From Gammaproteobacteria bacterium (GTDB lineage Bacteria > Pseudomonadota > Gammaproteobacteria > Pseudomonadales > Azotimanducaceae): a stretch of 41,438 nucleotides of DNA. The stretch's first letter is position 1. Each line of letters begins with the position of its first letter. Both the position numbers and the translations under genes were made by a program. The DNA is taken from positions 1 through 41,438 of the forward strand of contig PBRQ01000082.1 in NCBI GenBank assembly GCA_002725995.1, written 5' to 3'. Below the pieces are notes generated by a model, which was not told where the DNA came from, searched no databases, and saw nothing but the letters and a program-made list of their open reading frames with translations. This document shows positions 1-7,348 of this stretch, one piece after another.

Positions 1-62
1 AAAGGTACAAAACCTGAGATTAGCGGGATAGACTGGAGCAACAATGAGCAGAAAAGTGTCTC

Positions 63-230
63 TTAGAATTTAGTGCCAGTGGTCCCATATGGGCTGACGA
101 CGTACAGTACGCCCTCGGCGCTATCAGCGGTGAAAACACTGTAGCCTTCTCTATCAAAGTGAGCAGCCAACTGTGACCTTGTTATCGGTTCATCTTCAAC
201 GATGGGTATTGTTGCTGCTCATTCAGTCAT
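63..230 (-). pseudogene. Response-regulator (OmpR/TorR-like) receiver fragment
   Basis: Read from the ATG at 230 on the minus strand, the frame gives M-T-E, a TGA stop at codon 4, then a recognisable receiver-domain start: IPIVEDEPITRSQLAAHF followed by DREGYSVFTADSAEG. The acidic E-D-E triad after a hydrophobic beta-1 strand and the GY-V element are typical of OmpR-family regulators such as TorR. Homology fades after about 45 residues and the frame stops at 63. The phospho-acceptor Asp region and the DNA-binding domain are missing. The nonsense codon plus truncation make this a dead gene. The assignment rests on motif recognition by eye. Confidence 0.6.
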
Positions 231-365
231 TTTGGCAGGTGCTCCCCGGTACTGGGGTTTTTGATCTGATCACAGGAAGCTTACCGGTAAATATCCACAA
301 TTGGTATTATCGCAAATCGGGGCGGGCTGGCAGGTGGTACGCCCAAAATGAAAAGCATCAATTTT

Positions 366-575
366 ATGAAAATACCATGGCAGTCATTGTCTGATTCGGC
401 TCTCTCGGGGTTAGTTCAGGAGTTTGTGACGCGCGAAGGCACAGAATATGGGCTGCAGGAGGTTCCGCTTGAGGCTAAGGCCAGTCAGGTTCTGGATCAG
501 CTGCGATCCGGAGAGGTTGAGATAGTTTATGATGAGAAAACGCAGACAACGTCCTTATCAATAATTGAGCCCTGA
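366..575 (+). CDS. yheU: YheU-family (UPF0270) small protein
   Basis: This is a protein of about 69 aa of unknown function, in a family found mainly in gammaproteobacteria. The N-terminus MKIPWQSLSDSALSGLVQEF matches the family signature (IPW, L, L, F), and it is followed by VTREGTEYG and a Q-L-x-x-G-E segment, also hallmarks. An ATG six codons upstream at 348 is possible, but starting at 366 aligns with the family's short N-terminus. Neither start has a strong Shine-Dalgarno sequence. It stands alone between a response-regulator remnant and a non-coding stretch. Family membership is confident; function is unknown. Confidence 0.8.
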   Translation: MKIPWQSLSDSALSGLVQEFVTREGTEYGLQEVPLEAKASQVLDQLRSGEVEIVYDEKTQTTSLSIIEP

Positions 576-953
576 GTATGTGCGGGAATCTTTTCGCTCT
601 GTTGTGGTGGGTTTGAATTTGTTTGAAATGACCTTCGGCTGATCGCGCATTCTATTGGGTCGAAGGGAGAGCCTTGGTTGTGGGAAATTACCCCCTGGTC
701 AGCTTGCGGCAGTCTTTCTCCTCAAGTAGCCTTAGGCCGCTTTTCTCAACCTAGAGCCTCTGGTATTTGATTACAGGGTTCCAGGCGGAATATTGGAACG
801 CCCTAGAGTGTTCATTTTTGCTGATTGAGGACGTTGCTACCATATGGAAGGCATATCTGAGGCGCGCTTTCCACGGCTGAGTCGTTTATGCGTAAGTTGT
901 ATTGGCGTGGCATTTGGTATGCCCAATTATTAGATTGAATAACAGGAAGTAGA
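576..953. other. Intergenic stretch, nothing recognised
   Basis: No reading frame here has family resemblance on either strand. No convincing terminator hairpin or promoter pair was found. A short frame right after yheU (starting ATG TGC GGG) ends after about a dozen codons. The last 15 bases carry an AGGAAG ribosome-binding site for the next gene. Confidence 0.5.
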
Positions 954-2435
954 ATGAATCCAGTTCTGAAGTGGTTCCTGATTGTCACAGGTGGCCTGAG
1001 TGCTGTCTTTGTATTGTTGGTACTGTTCGTGAAATACTATGTCATTGTAAATATCCCCATCATTAGTGGTGACCTTGATACTGATAAACTCAGTAACCAG
1101 ATTAAGCTGCCTGATGGTTTCTCTATGGGGGTTTATGCGCCAGAGGTTCCTGATGCTAGAATCCTTCGCTTCACTGAACATGGCGACCTGCTGGTTGCCA
1201 ATCCGTCACTTGACCAGGTAATGATACTTGGCAGGGATGCAAATGGTGATGGTAAAGCCGACGGTAGCAGAGTACTGATTGATGATCTAAACGGCCCCAA
1301 TGGGCTCGATTTTTTTGATGATTGGCTCTACATTGCAGAGACAGATGCTATTGGAAGAATAAAGTTTGATCACCTGACAGGCGAAACCAAGGGTGATTAC
1401 CATCGAATTGTTCGAGGGTTGCCATCCGGAGGGGGGCACTGGCGGAAGACACTGCGATTTGGCCCAGATAACCTGATGTATGTCTCCATGGGTTCCTCAT
1501 GCAATGTCTGTATTGAAGAGGATGAACGGTACGCGGCGATGGTTCGCTATCAGCCGGATGGCTCGGGAGAGAAAATATTTGCCCGTGGAATGCGGAACAG
1601 TGCAGGTTTTGACTGGTCACCCGATGATGGACATATCTATGCAACTGATAATGGCCGTGATTTGCTGGGTGATGATTTTCCACCCTGTGAGCTAAACAGG
1701 ATAGAAGAAGGTTCCCACTATGGCTGGCCTTTTGCCAACGGAAGCAAGGTGCCAGACCCGGACTTTGGTGAAGGCCAGGAAGATGCAATCGCGACTTCAA
1801 TTCCACCTGTCCATGGATTTCGTGCCCACAATGCGCCCCTTGGTATTGAGTTCGTCAGGGGAGATGTCTTGCCGGAGGAATATCGCGGTGCAGCTATTGT
1901 CGCTTTGCACGGTTCTTGGAACAGGGCTGAAAAGGATGGCTATAAGGTGGTCTCACTGCACTGGGACGAGCAGGGTAATGTTGTAGAAAAAGATTTCGTC
2001 AGTGGTTTTCTGCAGGGAGATGACGTGATCGGCAGACCCACTGAGGTCACACAGGGTCCTGATGGAGCTTTCTATATTGCCGATGATTTTGTTGGAGCGG
2101 TTTATCGTGTGGCTTATGGCGAGGAACAGAAACTAGAGATAGTTGTAGCAGAGAGCAAGCCTGAGTTTAGCGCTGAGGAAACGCTTGTTTCTTATTCAGC
2201 GGATGAAAGGTCAACCTTGTCCGCCCAGGGTGAAACGATATTTCGGGCAAAAGTCTGTATCAGCTGCCACAATCCCAATGGCAGCGGTTTGAAAGTCCTG
2301 GAAAAAATCGGTGTAAAACATAATATTCAGACATTGGCTCAGCTTTTTGCTAAACCAACGCCACCAATGCCGATTTTCCCGCTGTCAGACGCAGAAAGGG
2401 AAGCATTAGCTGTCTATTTGATTGAAAGCTATTAG
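954..2435 (+). CDS. PQQ-type sugar/sorbosone dehydrogenase with C-terminal cytochrome c domain
   Basis: A 493-aa protein of the soluble glucose/L-sorbosone dehydrogenase beta-propeller family, which oxidises sugars or aldehydes with PQQ. Residues about 6-28 form one hydrophobic segment, so it is probably anchored in the inner membrane and faces the periplasm. The propeller (about 45-395) shows repeated blade motifs, including GPNGLDFFDDWLYIAETD and ARGMRNSAGFDWSP, as well as HYGWPFANG. A cytochrome c motif CISCH lies at residues 435-439, with a likely Met axial ligand in PTPPMPIFPL near 473. Substrate electrons would pass from PQQ to the fused haem. An AGGAAG Shine-Dalgarno sequence precedes the ATG. 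No PQQ biosynthesis genes are in the window, and the substrate cannot be told. Confidence 0.85.
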   Translation: MNPVLKWFLIVTGGLSAVFVLLVLFVKYYVIVNIPIISGDLDTDKLSNQIKLPDGFSMGVYAPEVPDARILRFTEHGDLLVANPSLDQVMILGRDANGDGKADGSRVLIDDLNGPNGLDFFDDWLYIAETDAIGRIKFDHLTGETKGDYHRIVRGLPSGGGHWRKTLRFGPDNLMYVSMGSSCNVCIEEDERYAAMVRYQPDGSGEKIFARGMRNSAGFDWSPDDGHIYATDNGRDLLGDDFPPCELNRIEEGSHYGWPFANGSKVPDPDFGEGQEDAIATSIPPVHGFRAHNAPLGIEFVRGDVLPEEYRGAAIVALHGSWNRAEKDGYKVVSLHWDEQGNVVEKDFVSGFLQGDDVIGRPTEVTQGPDGAFYIADDFVGAVYRVAYGEEQKLEIVVAESKPEFSAEETLVSYSADERSTLSAQGETIFRAKVCISCHNPNGSGLKVLEKIGVKHNIQTLAQLFAKPTPPMPIFPLSDAEREALAVYLIESY

Positions 2436-2476
2436 GTTGGCGATGTTATTAAGAAAAATGATGGTCGCTGGAGAAT

Positions 2477-2710
2477 ATGGCAATTAAGGTAGACATTACA
2501 GTTGACGCGAGCGGGCTTCGATGCCCGGAACCCTTAATGGTGACGCGAAACAAATTGATGGATATGGCATCCGGAGAAGTAATCAAGATAATAGCGACCG
2601 ACCCTTCAACCTCCTGGGACTTTCCAAACTTCTGTAAGTTTCTAAATCATGAGTTGATCCAGCAGGAAGAGACAGGGGACCAATACTGCTACTGGATCCG
2701 CAAAGGCTAA
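2477..2710 (+). CDS. tusA: TusA-family sulfur carrier protein
   Basis: A 77-aa protein with the TusA/SirA fold. The invariant CPEP motif (GLRCPEPLMVTRNKL) holds the cysteine that carries persulfide sulfur, for example for tRNA 2-thiouridine or molybdenum-cofactor chemistry. The second part, GEVIKIIATDPSTSWDFPNF, matches the family pattern. TGGAGAAT precedes the ATG. The stop is directly followed by the next gene's GTG, so the two are probably co-transcribed. In E. coli TusA links sulfur flow to molybdopterin enzymes. That fits the Mo-enzyme cluster downstream, although the gene is not part of that operon. Confidence 0.9.
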   Translation: MAIKVDITVDASGLRCPEPLMVTRNKLMDMASGEVIKIIATDPSTSWDFPNFCKFLNHELIQQEETGDQYCYWIRKG

Positions 2711-3220
2711 GTGTCTTCCATATCATACTATTTTGCCTATGGCAGCAATATGAACCCGGACAGGGTTCGCCAGCGGCAAATGCAGTTTGATTATTTTCAG
2801 GCTGGCAAGCTTCATGACTTTCGTCTTGTTTTTAACAAGCGCTCGGTGAAATACATCGGTGCTGCGTCCGCCAATGTAGTGATGCATAAAGATGCGGTAA
2901 CCGAAGGCGTGGTCTATCGGTTAACGAATGCGGATGAGATTAGCATGATGGATCCATATGAAGGTTTCCCGGTTCGCTATGACCGGCAGCCCTTGGAAAT
3001 ACTATGTCCTGACGGCCCTGTTAATGCCTGGGTTTATCTCGCCCAACAGGAATACGTTGACAATAATTTGAAGCCAACCAGGTGGTATTTGGATCACCTG
3101 CTGGCAGCTGGTGAGCTTCTCTCAAGTACATACATTGAAAAACTGGCAGCTGTTGATTGTCTGCCTGATACCGATGTTGAGCCAGACGAATATCCGCTAG
3201 AAACTGAAAAGATCGACTAG
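2711..3220 (+). CDS. Gamma-glutamylcyclotransferase-like protein
   Basis: A 169-aa protein of the GGCT/AIG2-like fold. The N-terminus contains the signature FAYGSNMNPDRV, and the presumed catalytic Glu lies in MMDPYEGFP. Family members release pyroglutamate from gamma-glutamyl peptides or amines. The start is a GTG immediately after the tusA stop codon, with no gap, which suggests translational coupling. Specific substrate unknown. Confidence 0.82.
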   Translation: MSSISYYFAYGSNMNPDRVRQRQMQFDYFQAGKLHDFRLVFNKRSVKYIGAASANVVMHKDAVTEGVVYRLTNADEISMMDPYEGFPVRYDRQPLEILCPDGPVNAWVYLAQQEYVDNNLKPTRWYLDHLLAAGELLSSTYIEKLAAVDCLPDTDVEPDEYPLETEKID

Positions 3221-3287
3221 CCTGCTCATGACGGGTTTAGGCCTTTTCGTAGACTAGCTAGCGGCGCGAAATTTGAGGAATAGGTAT

Positions 3288-3698
3288 ATGGCATTTCCAG
3301 ATGGCTATGAGACTGATCCTGGGTTTGACCCAGCCGAAGATCACATCGGCCCCTTTTACTATAAGCAGGCACCTGACAACAGGACCTATGCGTTCGTAGC
3401 TGAAGAAAAACACTGCAATGTCGTCAGTCTGGTTCATGGGGGTGTTCTGATGACGTTTTCTGATTTTTCACTTTGTATGGAGGCGACAGACCACTACAGG
3501 GAAGAAGATTGTGTTTCAGTGAGCTTCAGTTGTGAATTCGTGTCTTCAGCTCGTGTTGGTGACCTGATTGAATGCCGTACCAAGTTGATCCGCAAAACGC
3601 GTTCGTTGGCATTCGTGACCGGTGAGGTGTTCGTTGGGGATGAAACCATTTTGACCTTTAGCTCTGTCGTCAAGAGGTTAAAGCGCGAACAGAGATGA
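3288..3698 (+). CDS. PaaI-like hotdog-fold thioesterase
   Basis: A protein of about 136 aa with the hotdog-fold acyl-CoA thioesterase signature LVHGGVLMTFSDFSLC, where the HGG turn and the following Asp mark the PaaI/YdiI-type active site. The ATG at 3288 is preferred over an in-frame TTG at 3273 because GAGGA sits about 8 nt upstream of it. Its TGA overlaps the next gene's ATG (ATGA), so the two are coupled. It would hydrolyse an acyl- or aryl-CoA; the substrate is not evident. Confidence 0.8.
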   Translation: MAFPDGYETDPGFDPAEDHIGPFYYKQAPDNRTYAFVAEEKHCNVVSLVHGGVLMTFSDFSLCMEATDHYREEDCVSVSFSCEFVSSARVGDLIECRTKLIRKTRSLAFVTGEVFVGDETILTFSSVVKRLKREQR

Positions 3699-4819
3699 AT
3701 ATCGGGCGGCTGCGAGTAGGACTGGTAATGAATCCGCTAGCCGGGATCGGCGGCCCCGCTGCGTTAAAAGGAAGTGATGACCGGGAGCTTATTGATCGAG
3801 CGAGGCGGTCAGGTGCAGAAAGTAAAGTGCTTCCCCGAACCTGTATATCACTGGAAGCTCTGTCCGATGTTTCGGACAAGATTGAATTTGTTGCTTACGC
3901 TGGAGATATGGGCGAGACGGCTCTGAAAGGTAGCTCTCACCACTACAAGGTCGTTGGCGACGTTGCGCAGCATATCACGAATGCGAAAGATACCAGGCGG
4001 GCAATCGAGCTGATGCAGGCGGAGTCCGTTGACATAATCCTTTTTGCGGGTGGTGATGGTACCGCCGGGGATATTTGTGATGTTATAAGGCCTGGCCAGG
4101 TAGTGCTTGGTATTCCATGTGGCGTGAAGATGCATTCTGGCGTCTTCGCCAATAACCCGCTAGCTGCCGGGAAAATTGTCAGCGACATTGCCCTGGGGAA
4201 GCTCACTTCCGTCACGGACGCGGAGGTCAGGGATATTGACGAGGAAGCATTCCGGCGAGGAACTGTGCTGGCAAAGTATCGCGGAGAGATGACCGTACCG
4301 GAAGAGCTGCGCTATATCCAGCAGACCAAATCCGGTGGAGTGGAGGTGGAAGCCTTGGTTTTGCAGGAAATTGCAGCCGAAGTGATCGATAGTATGAAAG
4401 CGGGGGTTCAGTATTTTGTCGGCTCGGGAACCACGACGGCTGCGGTAATGGAGCCCCTGAATCTTGAGAACACTTTACTGGGAGTAGATGTGATTAAAGA
4501 TGGTGAATTGATTCTTTCTGATGCTACCGAAAGTCAGATTTTTTCGCTGGTAGAGTCCACGCCGAGTGGCATCGTTGTCACCGTAATCGGTGGTCAGGGA
4601 CATATTTTTGGACGCGGCAATCAACAATTTAGCCCGAGGGTGATTCGTGCAGTGGGGCTGGAAAATCTGCATGTCATCGCAACAAAGACAAAACTTGAGA
4701 GTTTGCAGGGCAAACCATTGTTGGTGGATACGGGCGACCCTTCTCTGGACAAAGAACTCTCTGGGTTGCGCCGAGTCACTACCGGCTATGAGGATTCCGT
4801 GTTGTGCAGAGTTTCTTGA
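3695..4819 (+). CDS. ATP-NAD kinase / AcoX-family protein
   Basis: A 374-aa protein related to NAD kinase and AcoX. It has an N-terminal LVMNPLAGIGGPAALKGSD segment and the diagnostic nucleotide-binding motif FAGGDGTAGDI around residue 118. Its C-terminal half (GSGTTTAAVMEPL, VIGGQGHIFGRGNQQFSP) is longer than in housekeeping NAD kinase and resembles the uncharacterised AcoX-like branch often linked to ketone or acetoin catabolism. It overlaps the upstream thioesterase by 4 bp. Kinase activity is likely, but the phosphoryl acceptor (NAD or another) is unproven. Confidence 0.8.
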   Translation: MNIGRLRVGLVMNPLAGIGGPAALKGSDDRELIDRARRSGAESKVLPRTCISLEALSDVSDKIEFVAYAGDMGETALKGSSHHYKVVGDVAQHITNAKDTRRAIELMQAESVDIILFAGGDGTAGDICDVIRPGQVVLGIPCGVKMHSGVFANNPLAAGKIVSDIALGKLTSVTDAEVRDIDEEAFRRGTVLAKYRGEMTVPEELRYIQQTKSGGVEVEALVLQEIAAEVIDSMKAGVQYFVGSGTTTAAVMEPLNLENTLLGVDVIKDGELILSDATESQIFSLVESTPSGIVVTVIGGQGHIFGRGNQQFSPRVIRAVGLENLHVIATKTKLESLQGKPLLVDTGDPSLDKELSGLRRVTTGYEDSVLCRVS

Positions 4820-4851
4820 ACCTGCCAGAAACTCTTGTTCATCATATCCGT

Positions 4852-5331
4852 TCAGGAATGGTCCTGAAGAATATGCAACACAACCTTGTTTATGGCGATT
4901 GAGTCCCCGCTTCGCAGGGCATTTCGCAGTTGATTGATAACCAGCTTCTGATCTTCAATCACCGAAGGGCTTGGTTCACCAGCAGGTGCTATTCGGACCA
5001 GGTTCGACTCATCCACCTTGTAAACTGGTGGTACGTAAATTGGGTCGGATAGGCGTGTAAGCCTGAGAAAGGCGTTGTGCGTCAGGGCCGCCTGGTCTAT
5101 TCCATCCTGGCGAATCGCGTCTGAATATCGAATGTAGCCCTCATCCGCTAACCAGACGAGGGCAAAGAAACCAGCCGTGTAGTGGGGGCTGTGCAGGCCA
5201 TATTCGTCCGGCTCATCTATGCCCGCCACGTCATCAACATATACGGGTGCCTTGGTCGGAAACAGTTCGTACAAAATGCTGAGAATCTTCCCGATATGCT
5301 GATAAAAATTCTCAATATTGATGTCAGCCAT
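4852..5331 (-). CDS. Conserved hypothetical protein
   Basis: A protein of about 159 aa, mostly helical in appearance. The N-terminus starts ADINIENFYQHIGKILSILY, followed by LFPTKAPVYVDDVAG, DEYGLHSPHYTAGFFALVWL and EGYIRYSDAIRQDGIDQA. The pattern suggests a small winged-helix-like or helical regulator, but no named family is recognised. The ATG at 5331 is preferred; a TTG start at 5343 is possible. It runs convergently to the kinase gene, whose stop is 32 bp from its own. Confidence 0.6.
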   Translation of the reverse strand: MADINIENFYQHIGKILSILYELFPTKAPVYVDDVAGIDEPDEYGLHSPHYTAGFFALVWLADEGYIRYSDAIRQDGIDQAALTHNAFLRLTRLSDPIYVPPVYKVDESNLVRIAPAGEPSPSVIEDQKLVINQLRNALRSGDSIAINKVVLHILQDHS

Positions 5332-5564
5332 GACTTCGCTCAAAAATGGATTCCATCATTATAGCGGTCCGTGGTGCATGGTTACATGCCGGTATTGTTG
5401 ATTTGCTGGCTTCAGTGGTCGGGAGGATTAGTGGGCAACTATCAGCGCCCTGGAATTCACTCCTGTAGTTTAAAAGCACGTAAGGCGAGAGCGGCCCGCA
5501 GCTATCAAAAACAGAAGATTGCCGGTATGTCCAGCAACCAGATAAAAATCGTGGTGAAGTGGCG

Positions 5565-5837
5565 GTGGAACATGTGATGATTAACCGGGGCCATATATAT
5601 GGCCTTGACTATGAGAAGATTGCCACATCGACCATTGGGGGTATCCTGTAAACTATCAAACACCTTAGCGAACAACGCGTGATCGTGGTCGATAGAACGC
5701 TGACTTCATTCGTCGTCAGGGGCATGTTTTCAACCATCAACATTGCCAAGGCGTTACATATCAAGTTTGATGTCGAACCACAGGCAAGAACTTTCTTTGA
5801 GCTTGAACAGGTAGTCCTGCACCATCACATGAACTGA
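5565..5837 (+). pseudogene. Unrecognised broken reading frame
   Basis: One frame reads as plausible protein across 273 bp (VEHVMINRGHIYGLDYEK, then after a stop RVIVVDRTLTSFVVRG and NIAKALHIKFDVEPQARTFF). It is broken by an in-frame TAA at 5649-5651 and ends at the TGA at 5835. Codon use looks coding-like on both sides of the stop. I do not recognise the family, so this may be a decayed gene or chance. It lies between the hypothetical minus-strand gene and the FNR-type promoter of the transporter. Confidence 0.3.
5589..5604. repeat. 16-bp perfect palindrome
   Basis: GGCCATATATATGGCC is self-complementary over all 16 bases, with no spacer. It falls inside the broken frame at 5565-5837. It could be an operator or a cruciform-prone site. 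No adjacent promoter is apparent and the role is unknown. Confidence 0.5.
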
Positions 5838-5897
5838 TCATTTTGAACGAATATTAGCGTCCCGATACGCCGAACCAGCAAGAAACTAGATAGCATC

Positions 5898-5911
5898 TTG
5901 ATTCGCGTCAA
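5898..5911. promoter_or_regulatory. FNR/ANR-type box before the MFS gene
   Basis: TTGAT-TCGC-GTCAA matches the FNR consensus TTGAT-N4-ATCAA at 9 of 10 defined positions. Its centre is 5904.5. A GATACT -10-like hexamer lies at 5934-5939, exactly where it should be if the box sits at -41.5 relative to a start at about 5946. This is class II activator geometry. It suggests oxygen-limited induction of the transporter 62 bp downstream. Confidence 0.65.
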
Positions 5912-5933
5912 TGCTGCCACCCGTGTCGTGCCT

Positions 5934-5939
5934 TGATAC
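5934..5939 (+). promoter_or_regulatory. Candidate -10 hexamer of a class II FNR promoter
   Basis: GATACT matches TATAAT at 4 of 6 positions. It is placed so that the FNR-type box at 5898-5911 would be centred 41.5 bp upstream of the inferred start near 5946. No good -35 is present, as expected for an activator-dependent promoter. Position and match are seen in sequence; function is inferred. Confidence 0.45.
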
Positions 5940-5972
5940 TTGGTTTTTTGTTGGCGGGGTGAAGGTCTGGTC

Positions 5973-7226
5973 ATGTCAGAGGCAGCGAAAGGCAGAAATC
6001 GTTTTCCGGCACTGGCGAACCGCGATTTTCGTATCCTCTGGTATGGCATGCTGTTTGCTAGCGGCACCATGGCGTTTCAGTATTACGCCCAGATGTGGCT
6101 TATCTACAGTATTACCGATTCGTCCTGGGCACTGGGGCTGCTGGGTGCCATACGCGGCATCGCGACGCTCCTGTTTGGTTTGTACGGGGGTGCTCTAGCT
6201 GATCGAATGGACAGGCGTCTCCTGCTGATCGTAACAGAGACGGTTGCGCTGATCGTTAGCCTGGCGCTCGGCATTATGGTGATACTTGGCTATCAGTCGC
6301 TGTGGTTAATATTCACCTTGATCTTTATTGGTGCTGCGACAGCATCAATAGATGCACCGATCCGTCAGGCACTTATCCCCGAACTTGTACCACAACAGCA
6401 GATTTCCAATGCGGTTGCCCTTACCACAGCTGCACAGATGGGGTCCTTCGCCGTGACCCCTATTCTTGCAGGGTTTGTTATTGATGCCATAGGTCCGGGG
6501 GGTGCATACGTCGTGAGCACCATTGGAAATGTAGGTATTATCCTGGTCCTTCTAATGCTGAACTACCGTGGTGTTGCCAGGGCAGCAGCCAGTGAGCCTG
6601 TAATCGCCTCAATACAGTTTGGCGTCCGATATGTACGCCAACAGCGAAGAATTATGTGGATCATTGTCCTCATGTTTTTTGCATCAGCATTTGGATTCGC
6701 ACTTTTTCATGGCCCAATCGCCAGGTGGGCAGGAGATATCCTTGGGCTAGCACCCGGCCAGTATGGCCTGCTTGCTGCAACCTGGGGTGTCGGTACCTTG
6801 ATTGCATCCTATTGCCTGTCGGCCACTAGCAGTGTTCGTCACCTGGGGAAAATCATGGTTATGGGTGCCCTCCTTTTTGGTGCCTCCTTTTTGATGTTTG
6901 GCTTGGTGAGGTCAATTCCTCTTGCTGCCATAGCCTACTTTATAAATGGTGCCGCCTGGACCTGCGCGAGTATCAGCGCTACTTCACTGGTGCAACGGGA
7001 GGTGAGCAATGAAGTGCGTGGCAGGGTGATGTCCCTGTTTATGATCAGCGGAGCAATCGCCCAGATGAATTCGCTGCTACTAGGGTTCGCAGCTGACCTG
7101 GTCGGTATGTCGGTGATGCTGCCATCGGCTGGGCTGCTGTGTACGCTCGCTCTTATGTTGCTGCTGATCTTTGTTCCTGTCCTGAGAAAGCTAGATCAAC
7201 CATTCGCGAAATGGATTGATAAATAA
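5973..7226 (+). CDS. MFS transporter (DHA3/EntS-like)
   Basis: A 417-aa integral membrane protein with about 12 hydrophobic segments. The N-terminus (FPALANRDFRILWYGMLFAS) and the loop GGALADRMDRR, between helices 2 and 3, match the MFS_3/DHA3 exporter branch. The ATG at 5973 is chosen over an in-frame upstream ATG at 5940 because GAAGG lies 7-8 nt before it. It is a proton-driven exporter or importer of a small molecule. It probably shares oxygen-responsive control with the Mo-enzyme block, through the FNR-like site upstream, and may carry that system's substrate or product. Confidence 0.85.
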   Translation: MSEAAKGRNRFPALANRDFRILWYGMLFASGTMAFQYYAQMWLIYSITDSSWALGLLGAIRGIATLLFGLYGGALADRMDRRLLLIVTETVALIVSLALGIMVILGYQSLWLIFTLIFIGAATASIDAPIRQALIPELVPQQQISNAVALTTAAQMGSFAVTPILAGFVIDAIGPGGAYVVSTIGNVGIILVLLMLNYRGVARAAASEPVIASIQFGVRYVRQQRRIMWIIVLMFFASAFGFALFHGPIARWAGDILGLAPGQYGLLAATWGVGTLIASYCLSATSSVRHLGKIMVMGALLFGASFLMFGLVRSIPLAAIAYFINGAAWTCASISATSLVQREVSNEVRGRVMSLFMISGAIAQMNSLLLGFAADLVGMSVMLPSAGLLCTLALMLLLIFVPVLRKLDQPFAKWIDK

Positions 7227-7246
7227 TGATGATGAATTGAGATACT

Positions 7247-7260
7247 TTGATCTCGATCAA
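7247..7260. promoter_or_regulatory. Perfect FNR-type box before the Mo-enzyme operon
   Basis: TTGAT-CTCG-ATCAA matches the FNR/ANR/DNR consensus at all 10 defined positions, in the 122-bp gap between the MFS gene and alpha 1. Class II spacing would put the transcript start near 7295, about 54 nt before the ATG; the -10 there (CACATT, 7283-7288) is weak. The site strongly suggests that the operon is switched on at low oxygen by an FNR-family activator. Confidence 0.8.
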
Positions 7261-7348
7261 TTACGAAGGAGATTGATAGCCACACATTAGCAATTCTGAA
7301 GTTAGCAATGTAAACATTGGTATCAGGTAATCAGTTGGAGGAGAATTA

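Noticed and set aside
173-394. Plus-strand reading frame of about 73 codons over the response-regulator remnant
   Set aside because: It has no family resemblance and no ribosome site, and it lies across the better-supported minus-strand fragment and the start of yheU.
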